64,000 bases of DNA from Pseudarthrobacter raffinosi (lineage in GTDB: Bacteria > Actinomycetota > Actinomycetes > Actinomycetales > Micrococcaceae), in contig NZ_JAMXBH010000020.1 of assembly GCF_023913735.1 (NCBI RefSeq), forward strand, positions 1-64,000, given 5' to 3'. Made by a program: the position numbers and the translations under genes. Under the pieces are notes generated by a model. It was not told the origin of the DNA, did not search any database, and saw nothing but the letters and a program-made list of their open reading frames with translations. Below, in pieces: positions 34,094-41,922 of the stretch. Positions within the stretch are counted from its first letter, which is position 1, and every line of letters begins with the position of its first letter.

Positions 34094-35152
34094 ATGGCGG
34101 CAGCCCCGGATCGTCAAAAGGCGCTCGACGCAGCGCTGGCACAAATTGACAAGCAGTTCGGCAAGGGCTCGGTCATGCGGCTGGGCGATGAAGTCCGTGC
34201 CCCCATCGAGGTCATCCCCACCGGATCCATCGCGTTGGACGTGGCCTTGGGAATTGGCGGCCTGCCCCGCGGCCGCGTCGTGGAGATCTACGGCCCGGAA
34301 TCTTCGGGTAAGACCACCGTGGCACTGCACGCTGTTGCCAACGCGCAGCGCCTGGGCGGCATTGCCGCCTTCATCGATGCCGAGCACGCCCTCGACCCCG
34401 AATACGCCGCCAGGCTGGGCGTGGATACGGACGCCCTCCTGGTCTCGCAGCCGGACACAGGCGAGCAGGCCCTGGAAATCATGGACATGCTGATCGGCTC
34501 CGGCTCGCTGGACGTCATCGTCATCGACTCCGTTGCTGCCCTGGTGCCGCGCGCGGAAATCGAGGGCGACATGGGCGACAGCCACGTGGGTTTGCAGGCA
34601 CGCCTCATGAGCCAGGCGCTGCGTAAGATCACCGGCCGCCTGAGCCAGACCAAAACCACCGCCATCTTCATCAACCAGCTCCGTGAAAAGATCGGCGTGT
34701 TCTTCGGTTCCCCGGAGACCACCACCGGCGGTAAGGCCCTGAAGTTCTACGCGTCCATCCGCATCGACGTCCGTCGGATCCAGACGCTCAAGGAAGGTGC
34801 CGACTCCGTCGGTAACCGCACCAAGGCCAAGATCGTCAAGAACAAGATGGCCCCGCCCTTCAAGATCGCCGAATTCGACATCATCTATGGCCAGGGCATT
34901 TCCCGCGAGGGCGGCATCATCGACATGGGCGTGGAGCACGGCATCATCAAAAAGTCGGGTTCGTGGTTCACGTACGACGGCGACCAGCTCGGCCAAGGCA
35001 TGGAGAACTCCCGCCGGTTCCTGCGCGACAACCCCGAGCTGGCGACCGAACTGGAGCGCCTGATCAAGGAGAAGCTTGGTGTCGGGGTAGTCAAGCCCGC
35101 CGAAGCCGATGTCAAAGACACGCCGAAGCTGAAGGCTGTTGACGGCTTCTAG
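34094..35152 (+). CDS. recA: recombinase A
   Basis: 352 aa. Strand exchange and LexA coprotease. Walker A GPESSGKTT (67-75), the AFIDAEHALDPEYA segment, the Walker B region VIVIDSVAAL and loop L2 (FFGSPETTTGGKALKFYAS) are all normal. No intein. AGAGGTG precedes the ATG. recX follows 13 bases later. Confidence 0.99.
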   Translation: MAAAPDRQKALDAALAQIDKQFGKGSVMRLGDEVRAPIEVIPTGSIALDVALGIGGLPRGRVVEIYGPESSGKTTVALHAVANAQRLGGIAAFIDAEHALDPEYAARLGVDTDALLVSQPDTGEQALEIMDMLIGSGSLDVIVIDSVAALVPRAEIEGDMGDSHVGLQARLMSQALRKITGRLSQTKTTAIFINQLREKIGVFFGSPETTTGGKALKFYASIRIDVRRIQTLKEGADSVGNRTKAKIVKNKMAPPFKIAEFDIIYGQGISREGGIIDMGVEHGIIKKSGSWFTYDGDQLGQGMENSRRFLRDNPELATELERLIKEKLGVGVVKPAEADVKDTPKLKAVDGF

Positions 35153-35165
35153 GGATGCCCCTGAC

Positions 35166-35843
35166 GTGACGGTCGGGCAGAGCGCCGGATGGCGTGCGGC
35201 CGGGCAGGACGCCGGATCGGGGCGACGGCAGCGGAGACGGGGCGGACGCCCCGGCTTCGGGCCGGACGGACCCGATCCGGATGCTGCCCTCACCGGAGAC
35301 GCCGACGCAAACGCAGACGCCGAACCGGATCCAGCGTCCGTGGCGCGGGCCATCGTGCTCCGGCAGTTGACCAGTTCGGCCAAAAGCCGGCTCCAGCTGG
35401 CTAGGAAACTGGCCGAGCGGAACATTCCGGAGGATTTGGCGGAAGCCGTCCTGGACCGCTTCCAGGAGGTCCGCCTCATTGACGACGCCGAGTTCGCCGA
35501 CATGTGGGTGCGCAGCCGGTCGCAGTCTCGGAAGCTCGCCAAAGGGGCCCTCCGGCGCGAACTGGCGGACAAAGGAATTGACGCGGACACCGCTGCCGCC
35601 GCACTGGAACAGCTTTCCGACGCGGACGAGGAAGTGTCGGCCCGGCTCCTGGTGGAACGCAAGCTCCGGGCAGGCACGGATTTGTCGGACCGCGCCGAGC
35701 AGGACAAGATCACCCGGCGGCTGGCGTCAATGCTTGCCCGCAAGGGCTATCAGCCGTCGCAGGCGTTCCGGATCGTCGGCGAGGTGCTCGACGCACATGC
35801 GGAGACCCAAACAGACGCACCGGATGCCCTGCCGGATCTGTAG
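35166..35843 (+). CDS. recX: RecX regulatory protein
   Basis: 225 aa inhibitor/modulator of RecA filaments. The three-helix repeats begin around residue 55 (IVLRQLTSSAKSRLQLARKL) and continue with DAEFADMWVRSR and LARKGYQPSQAFRIV. The first 50 residues are Gly/Asp/Arg-rich and low in complexity. A TTG at 35139 would overlap recA; GTG at 35166 is preferred, although its ribosome site is weak. Confidence 0.88.
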   Translation: MTVGQSAGWRAAGQDAGSGRRQRRRGGRPGFGPDGPDPDAALTGDADANADAEPDPASVARAIVLRQLTSSAKSRLQLARKLAERNIPEDLAEAVLDRFQEVRLIDDAEFADMWVRSRSQSRKLAKGALRRELADKGIDADTAAAALEQLSDADEEVSARLLVERKLRAGTDLSDRAEQDKITRRLASMLARKGYQPSQAFRIVGEVLDAHAETQTDAPDALPDL

Positions 35844-35908
35844 GCCCGGGGAAGCGGTGCCCCCGCCGATAAGGCAACCTGAGCGATCCCGCAACCGTAG
35901 CGACCCGG

Positions 35909-35914
35909 TACCCT
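35909..35914 (+). promoter_or_regulatory. -10 box for leaderless miaB
   Basis: TACCCT lies six bases before the miaB GTG. Confidence 0.45.
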
Positions 35915-35920
35915 TAACAG

Positions 35921-37468
35921 GTGAGTTTGACCATTCCTTCCCCCGCATCCGGTACCGCCCCGTCAGCCGACCCAGCCCTCCAGCAGCCCCGTACCTATCA
36001 GGTGCGCACGTTCGGCTGCCAGATGAACGTGCATGATTCGGAGCGGATGGCCGGCATGCTCGAGGAAGCGGGCTACGTACCGGCCAGCGGTGAACAGGCC
36101 GACGTCGTGGTGTTCAACACTTGCGCGGTCCGGGAAAACGCGGACAACAAGCTCTACGGCAACCTGGGCATGTTAGCGCCCGTCAAGGCCGCCAACCCGG
36201 GTATGCAGATCGCCGTGGGAGGCTGCCTGGCCCAGAAGGACCGCGAGACCATCCTGAAAAAGGCTCCCTGGGTGGATGCTGTCTTCGGCACCCACAACGT
36301 CGGAGCCCTCCCGGCACTGTTGGACCGGGCCCGGCACAACAACGAAGCCCAACTGGAGATCCTCGAATCCCTGGACGTCTTCCCCTCCACACTGCCCACA
36401 AAGCGTGACTCGGTCTATTCCGGCTGGGTTTCCATCTCGGTCGGCTGCAACAACACCTGCACGTTCTGCATCGTCCCGGCCCTGCGCGGGAAGGAAAAGG
36501 ACCGCCGCCCGGGCGACATCCTGGCTGAAATCCAGGCCCTGGTGGATGACGGCGCCATCGAAGTCACCCTGCTGGGCCAGAACGTGAACTCCTACGGTGT
36601 GGAGTTCGGTGACCGGCAGGCGTTCTCCAAACTCCTGCGCGCGTGTGGGGAAATTAAAGGCCTGGAACGGGTCCGCTTCACCAGCCCCCACCCCGCCGCC
36701 TTCACCGACGATGTCATAGACGCCATGGCCGAAACCCCCAACGTGATGCCGCAGCTGCACATGCCGCTGCAGTCCGGGTCCGACAAAGTCCTGAAGGACA
36801 TGAAACGGTCCTACCGTTCCACCAAGTTTTTGGGCATCCTGGACAAGGTCCGCGAGAAGATCCCGCACGCCGCCATCTCCACTGACATCATTGTCGGCTT
36901 CCCCGGCGAAACCGAGGAAGACTTCCAGGCCACCCTTGACGTTGTGGAGCAGTCGCGCTTCGCGACGGCTTTCACCTTCCAGTACTCGAAGCGTCCGGGT
37001 ACTCCCGCGGCGGACTTGCCGGACCAGCTTCCTAAGGCCGTGGTCCAGGAGCGATTTGAACGCCTGACCGCACTGCAGGACAGGATCGCCGCCGAGGAAA
37101 ACGCCACGCAGCTTGGCCGCCGGGTAGAAGTGATGGTCACCGCCCACTCAGGGCGCAAGTCCGAAGAAACCCACAGGCTGTCCGGCCGGTCCGAGGACCA
37201 GCGACTGGTGCACTTCTCCGTTCCCGAGGGGGCAGAGGTGCCGCGTCCGGGGGACCTGGTCACCGTCACCATCACCGAGGCCGCAGCCTTCCACCTCGTG
37301 GCCGACCCGTCGTTGCAGGACTACAGCCTGCGGCGTTCCCGCGCGGGGGACGCCTGGGACAGGTCCCAGGCAGATTCGTGCGGCGCTCCCGTGCCGGCTG
37401 CCGCAGGCGGCGCCGGCCGCACCGGAGTCTCGCTGGGGATGCCCACGCTGCCGGTACGGAGCCGCTGA
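35921..37468 (+). CDS. miaB: tRNA-2-methylthio-N6-dimethylallyladenosine synthase
   Basis: 515 aa radical SAM methylthiotransferase acting on i6A37 of tRNAs. The N-terminal UPF0004 domain supplies three cysteines (TFGCQMNV, FNTCAVREN, GGCLAQ); the radical SAM cluster is CNNTCTFC; a TRAM domain lies near 390-455. The last ~50 residues after the TRAM domain are Ala/Gly-rich and extra relative to short homologues. MiaA, which makes its substrate, is next. Confidence 0.96.
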   Translation: MSLTIPSPASGTAPSADPALQQPRTYQVRTFGCQMNVHDSERMAGMLEEAGYVPASGEQADVVVFNTCAVRENADNKLYGNLGMLAPVKAANPGMQIAVGGCLAQKDRETILKKAPWVDAVFGTHNVGALPALLDRARHNNEAQLEILESLDVFPSTLPTKRDSVYSGWVSISVGCNNTCTFCIVPALRGKEKDRRPGDILAEIQALVDDGAIEVTLLGQNVNSYGVEFGDRQAFSKLLRACGEIKGLERVRFTSPHPAAFTDDVIDAMAETPNVMPQLHMPLQSGSDKVLKDMKRSYRSTKFLGILDKVREKIPHAAISTDIIVGFPGETEEDFQATLDVVEQSRFATAFTFQYSKRPGTPAADLPDQLPKAVVQERFERLTALQDRIAAEENATQLGRRVEVMVTAHSGRKSEETHRLSGRSEDQRLVHFSVPEGAEVPRPGDLVTVTITEAAAFHLVADPSLQDYSLRRSRAGDAWDRSQADSCGAPVPAAAGGAGRTGVSLGMPTLPVRSR

Positions 37469-37471
37469 CCG

Positions 37472-38368
37472 GTGGTCCAGCCTCCGGTTATTGCTGTTGT
37501 TGGTCCCACAGGGTCAGGTAAGTCCGATCTAGCCGTGAATCTTGCCCTGGAGCTGGACGGCGAGGTCATCAATGCCGACGCCATGCAGTTCTATCGCGGG
37601 ATGGACATAGGCACCGCCAAGATCACGCCGGCAGAGCGCAAGGGTGTTCCCCACCACCTTCTGGACATCCTGGACGTCACGGAGGAGGCCAGCGTTTCAG
37701 ACTTCCAGCAGCAGGCCCGGAGCATTGTCAGCGATATCCACGCGCGCGGCAAGCGAGCCATTCTGGCGGGCGGTTCGGGTCTCTACGTGCGGGCCGCCCT
37801 CGACGTCCTCGAATTCCCGGGCACGGATCCTGTCCTCCGGCAACGGCTCGAGGCTGAGCTCGATGAAGCTGGCCAGGATGCCCTCCTGGCACGGCTCCGG
37901 GAGGTGGATCCGGTGTCAGCGGGCCGTGTCTCCGATGCGCGCCGGATCATCAGGGCGCTCGAAGTCCATGAGCTCACCGGCCGGCCCTTCAGTTCCTTTA
38001 TGCCCCAGCGGGAGTATTTCCAGCCTGCCGTCCAGATCGGCCTGGCCGTGGACCGCGACGTCCTCCGTGAACGGCTGGCACTGCGGGTCCACAACATGGT
38101 GGACCAGGGGCTGTTGGGGGAAGTGCGCCAGCTGGACACGGCCGGTCTCCGCGGCGGCAAAACTGCGCCGAGGGCCCTCGGCTATGCCCAGTTCCTGAAA
38201 GTGCTCGCCGGCGGTTCAACAGTTGGCGAGGCTGCCGAGGACACCATTGTGGCCACGCGGCAGTTCGCCAGGCGCCAGCTCACGTGGTTCCGCGCCGATC
38301 CCCGCATCACTTGGCTGGACTGGCAGGCGCCGGACCTTGCGGCCCAGGCCGTGGCTCTCAGCCGGTAA
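37472..38368 (+). CDS. miaA: tRNA dimethylallyltransferase
   Basis: 298 aa. Adds the dimethylallyl group to A37. P-loop GPTGSGKSDLA (residues 10-20), INADAMQFYRGMDIGTAK and GGSGLYVRA motifs are complete. GTG start four bases after miaB, so the pair makes ms2i6A in sequence. Confidence 0.96.
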   Translation: MVQPPVIAVVGPTGSGKSDLAVNLALELDGEVINADAMQFYRGMDIGTAKITPAERKGVPHHLLDILDVTEEASVSDFQQQARSIVSDIHARGKRAILAGGSGLYVRAALDVLEFPGTDPVLRQRLEAELDEAGQDALLARLREVDPVSAGRVSDARRIIRALEVHELTGRPFSSFMPQREYFQPAVQIGLAVDRDVLRERLALRVHNMVDQGLLGEVRQLDTAGLRGGKTAPRALGYAQFLKVLAGGSTVGEAAEDTIVATRQFARRQLTWFRADPRITWLDWQAPDLAAQAVALSR

Positions 38369-38371
38369 TCT
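38366..38371 (+). promoter_or_regulatory. -10 box for leaderless dapF
   Basis: TAATCT spans the miaA stop codon and lies six bases before the dapF ATG. Confidence 0.45.
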
Positions 38372-38377
38372 AGGACC

Positions 38378-39322
38378 ATGGACGCAACTCCCGCAGAGAC
38401 CACAGAGCCCGTCTTCCACACCTTGGGCGGACTCCGCTTCTCCAAGGGACACGGCACCGGCAACGACTTTGTGCTGGTCGCCGACCCAGACGGCGTCCAC
38501 ACCATCGACGCCGGCCAGGTAGCCGCGCTCTGCGACCGTCACCGCGGGATCGGCGGCGACGGACTGATCCGGGCCGTCCCCTCCCGGTACCTCTCCGAAG
38601 GTCGCGAGCTGCTGCTGAGCAGCCCCGAGGCCGAATGGTTCATGGACTACCGCAACGGCGACGGGTCGCTCTCGGAAATGTGCGGCAACGGGGTCCGCGT
38701 ATTTGTGCACTTCCTGCGTGCCGAGGGCTTGGTTGACCTGCCCGACGGCGGCGCGCTCACCATCGGGACGCGCGGCGGCGTCAAGACCGTGGTCCGGACA
38801 GGGGACAGCTATGCGGTGGACATGGGCGCGTGGGAATTCATTTTCCCCGGCGACGCGACCGCGAAAGCCATGGACTCGCTGGTAACCGCAGACGGCCTGG
38901 AAGTGCCCCGCCCGGCCCTGTCAGTGAGCATGGGCAACCCGCACACCGTGGTGGCACTGGCTGAACTGTCCGAATTGGAAGCCACCAGGCTCTACACTGC
39001 TCCGAAGGTCGATCCGGTGCCGGCCAATGGAACCAACGTTGAATTCGTCGTGCCTGCCGAACCGCTGGTCCACAAGGGGATCGGCACCATCACCATGCGC
39101 GTCCATGAGCGGGGTGTGGGCGAGACCCAGTCCTGTGGAACAGGCGCGTGCGCCGCCGCAGTGGCCATCCGGCACTGGGCCGGGGCGGAAGCGCCGGACT
39201 CCTGGCAGGTCAACGTGCCGGGCGGCGTGGTCGGGGTCAAGTTCTTCGCCGGGGCGGGCGGGCACGAGCACGTCGAGCTCAGCGGGCCCGCCGTAATTGT
39301 GGCTACTGGGACGCTTTCCTGA
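38378..39322 (+). CDS. dapF: diaminopimelate epimerase
   Basis: 314 aa. Interconverts LL- and meso-DAP for lysine and cell wall. The two active-site cysteines are in SEMCGNG and ETQSCGTGACA. An N-terminal extension of about 18 residues precedes GGLRFSKGHGTGNDF. The gene ends 20 bases inside the convergent methyltransferase gene. Confidence 0.96.
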   Translation: MDATPAETTEPVFHTLGGLRFSKGHGTGNDFVLVADPDGVHTIDAGQVAALCDRHRGIGGDGLIRAVPSRYLSEGRELLLSSPEAEWFMDYRNGDGSLSEMCGNGVRVFVHFLRAEGLVDLPDGGALTIGTRGGVKTVVRTGDSYAVDMGAWEFIFPGDATAKAMDSLVTADGLEVPRPALSVSMGNPHTVVALAELSELEATRLYTAPKVDPVPANGTNVEFVVPAEPLVHKGIGTITMRVHERGVGETQSCGTGACAAAVAIRHWAGAEAPDSWQVNVPGGVVGVKFFAGAGGHEHVELSGPAVIVATGTLS

Positions 39323-39917
39323 CCCGAAGGATGCGGAAGGACTTGGACGTGGACTCCCGGCTCACGGCGAAGGATGCATCCAGTTCCGTCGCGAGCCAGC
39401 GCTGAAGCGAATCCGAGCCCAGGTTTTTTTGGACCACCAGCCACGCGGAGCCGCCCGGCGCCAGCCGGGGCAGCCACAGCTTCAGGAGGCTGTGGAGTTC
39501 ATCCTTGCCGATCCGGATGGGCGGATTGGACCAGATCGTGTCAAAGCGCAGGTCCGGGTCCACCGCCTCCGGAGTGCTGGCCAGCACGTTGCCCAGGCCC
39601 AGCAGGGACGCATTCTCGTTGGTCAGCGTGATGCAGCGTTCATTGACGTCCACGGCGTAGACCTTGGCGTGTGGCGCCCGCAATGCGAGGGTCAGGGCAA
39701 TGGGCCCCCAGCCGCAGCCGATGTCAAGGAGGTTGCCTGTGGGGTCCGGGGCCGGGACCTCGGCCAGGAGCACCGCCGTCCCCTTGTCGATGCCGTCGGG
39801 GCTGAAGATGCCGCCGGACGTCTGCAGCGTGCGTGTCTCGCCGGCCAGTTCCACGGTGAGCGGCTTGCGGGTGAACGGCCCGGCGGGCGATGCGCTGAAA
39901 TAGTGTGCGGACTCCAT
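39303..39917 (-). CDS. class I SAM-dependent methyltransferase, RsmC/RlmG-like
   Basis: 204 aa. The SAM motif LLDIGCGWGPIALTLA and the NPPIRIGK catalytic motif place it with RsmC/RlmG (N2-guanine) rRNA methyltransferases, but it is the short single-domain form. TAATCT (39926-39931 complement) lies eight bases before the ATG. Overlaps dapF tail to tail. The exact target base is unknown. Confidence 0.87.
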   Translation of the reverse strand: MESAHYFSASPAGPFTRKPLTVELAGETRTLQTSGGIFSPDGIDKGTAVLLAEVPAPDPTGNLLDIGCGWGPIALTLALRAPHAKVYAVDVNERCITLTNENASLLGLGNVLASTPEAVDPDLRFDTIWSNPPIRIGKDELHSLLKLWLPRLAPGGSAWLVVQKNLGSDSLQRWLATELDASFAVSRESTSKSFRILRVRKASQ

Positions 39918-39975
39918 AACTGGCCAGATTAGTTGGCCGGGGTGGACAATGCGAAACCGCGGGCACCGCTTCTGC

Positions 39976-39981
39976 TAATCT
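39976..39981 (+). promoter_or_regulatory. -10 box for the hflX leader transcript
   Basis: TAATCT lies seven bases before the short leader ORF, so this RNA would begin at its ATG. Confidence 0.5.
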
Positions 39982-39988
39982 TGAACCC

Positions 39989-40009
39989 ATGTTCTTGATC
40001 TTCGAGTAG
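39989..40009 (+). CDS. six-codon leaderless leader ORF (MFLIFE), candidate
   Basis: ATG-TTC-TTG-ATC-TTC-GAG-TAG, seven bases after a TAATCT box. It is followed three bases later by a strong nested hairpin. The position upstream of hflX suggests translation-coupled attenuation. Short ORFs arise by chance, so this rests on the promoter and hairpin placement, not on conservation. Confidence 0.4.
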   Translation: MFLIFE

Positions 40010-40011
40010 CC

Positions 40012-40059
40012 GGCACGGCCGGTGTCCCTCCCGGACGCCGCCTGTTCCGAAGCCGTGCC
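40012..40059 (+). promoter_or_regulatory. nested hairpin behind the leader ORF
   Basis: Outer stem GGCACGGC (40012-40019) with GCCGTGCC (40052-40059), eight perfect pairs. Inner stem 40020-40027 with 40033-40040, eight pairs including one G-U, loop CTCCC. From 40060 to 40356 no gene is supported. Confidence 0.5.
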
Positions 40060-40356
40060 CCGCAGCGATGCAGGTATTAACCTTCCGCAAGTGCGCCACA
40101 TGCCAGGTTTTCCGTATCTGGTATGCCGCCGGGCAATACTCGAGCGATCTGCCGCCGCCGGTCCTTGCTGTTTTGCCCGCGCTTCCACCACTCCACGCAT
40201 CCCCGGATGCGAAGACTCCCTGCGCGGCCCGGTCCCGACCGGCGCGCAGCAGACCAGGAGGCCCGGATGACTGCAAGCCGTCAGCCCAGCGCGAATACTT
40301 CACCACTGAACAACGATCGGCACTATTCTGAAAATGCCGAAACTTCAAAGGAGACC

Positions 40357-41922
40357 ATGACCAGCCAGCCCAACACCGGTTCAGATCCAGCAGCCCAGGA
40401 CATGAGTCCCGAGGAGATCCAAGCTGTCATCGACCGGATTCTCGCCAAGGACGTACCGGCCAGGAACGTCACCGCCGCAGACGGTGACAAGAGCGTGTTC
40501 GGCAGGGCCCAGGCGATCTCCCGCTTGGACGACGAACACACCAGCTACGACGGCGACCAGCAGGACCGGGAGGAACGCCGGGCGCTGAAGCGCGTGGCCG
40601 GGCTGTCCACCGAACTCGAAGATGTCACCGAGGTCGAATACCGGCAACTGCGGCTCGAACGTGTGGTCCTGGCTGGGCTATGGTCCGAAGGCACCTTGGC
40701 GGACGCGGAGAATTCCCTGCGTGAGCTCGCCGCCCTCGCCGAAACAGCAGGCTCGGAAGTCCTGGACGGGATGGTGCAGCGCCGTGCCAAACCGGACCCG
40801 GGCACGTTCCTGGGTTCCGGAAAGGCCCTCGAGCTCAAGGAAATCGTGATGGCCACCGGGGCTGACACCGTTGTGGTGGATGCCGAACTGGCACCGTCCC
40901 AGAGGCGTAGCCTCGAGGACATTGTCAAGGTCAAAGTCATTGACCGCACGGCCCTGATCCTGGACATCTTTGCCCAGCACGCCAAGAGCCGTGAAGGCAA
41001 GGCCCAGGTGGAACTGGCGCAGCTCGAATACCTCCTGCCACGACTGCGTGGCTGGGGTGAATCGATGTCCCGCCAGGCCGGTGGCCAGGTGGGCGGCGCT
41101 GGCGCCGGCATGGGTTCGCGCGGACCGGGTGAAACAAAAATCGAACTGGACCGTCGCCGGATCCGGACCCGCATGGCCAAGCTGCGGCGCGAGATCGCTG
41201 CAATGAAGCCGGCGCGGGAGACCAAGCGGGCCAACCGCCGTCGTAATTCAGTGCCTTCGGTTGCGATTGCCGGGTACACCAACGCCGGGAAGTCATCGCT
41301 GCTGAACAGGCTGACCGACGCCGGCGTGCTGGTGGAGAACGCACTCTTCGCCACCCTGGATCCCACCGTGCGAAAGGCAGAGACCTCCGATGGCCTCGGC
41401 TACACCCTGGCGGACACCGTGGGTTTTGTCCGTTCACTGCCCACCCAGCTGGTGGAGGCCTTCCGCTCCACGTTGGAGGAAGTGGCTGACGCGGATCTGA
41501 TCCTGCACGTGGTGGACGTGTCCCACCCGGACCCCGAGGGCCAGATTGCCGCTGTCCGCAAGGTCTTCAGCGAAGTGGATGCCCGCAAGGTGCCCGAAAT
41601 CATTGTCCTGAACAAGGCCGATGCCGCGGATCCTTTTGTGGTGGAGCGCCTCAAGCAGCGCGAGCCGCGCCACGTAGTGGTCTCGGCACGCACAGGCCAG
41701 GGGATCCCCGAACTGCTGCATGCCATCAGTGAGGGGATTCCGCGGCCCGGCGTGAAGCTGGAGCTCCTTATTCCCTACGACCGCGGTGACCTGATCAGCA
41801 AACTGCACGAGACCGATGCCGAGATCCTGAGCCTGGATCACGGCGAGCACGGTACCCGTGTTTTGGTGATGGTGCGTGAGGGCCTTGCGGCTGAACTGGA
41901 ACCCTTCATCAACCATGACTGA
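40357..41922 (+). CDS. hflX: GTPase HflX
   Basis: 521 aa. Ribosome-associated GTPase that splits stalled 70S ribosomes after heat or antibiotic stress. The HflX N-terminal domain includes GAGMGSRGPGETKIELDRR; the G domain has GYTNAGKSSLLN (G1), DTVGFVRSLP (G3) and NKAD (G4). ATG 40357 has AAAGGAG five bases upstream. A second in-frame ATG at 40267 also has a strong AGGAGG five bases upstream and would add 30 residues. Overlaps dinG by eight bases. Confidence 0.95.
   Translation: MTSQPNTGSDPAAQDMSPEEIQAVIDRILAKDVPARNVTAADGDKSVFGRAQAISRLDDEHTSYDGDQQDREERRALKRVAGLSTELEDVTEVEYRQLRLERVVLAGLWSEGTLADAENSLRELAALAETAGSEVLDGMVQRRAKPDPGTFLGSGKALELKEIVMATGADTVVVDAELAPSQRRSLEDIVKVKVIDRTALILDIFAQHAKSREGKAQVELAQLEYLLPRLRGWGESMSRQAGGQVGGAGAGMGSRGPGETKIELDRRRIRTRMAKLRREIAAMKPARETKRANRRRNSVPSVAIAGYTNAGKSSLLNRLTDAGVLVENALFATLDPTVRKAETSDGLGYTLADTVGFVRSLPTQLVEAFRSTLEEVADADLILHVVDVSHPDPEGQIAAVRKVFSEVDARKVPEIIVLNKADAADPFVVERLKQREPRHVVVSARTGQGIPELLHAISEGIPRPGVKLELLIPYDRGDLISKLHETDAEILSLDHGEHGTRVLVMVREGLAAELEPFINHD

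Noticed and set aside
40068..40331. An 87-codon frame between the hflX leader and hflX, starting with two cysteines in CATC
   Set aside because: It has Pro/Ser/Ala-rich composition, no ribosome site and no recognised homology; leader RNA is more likely.
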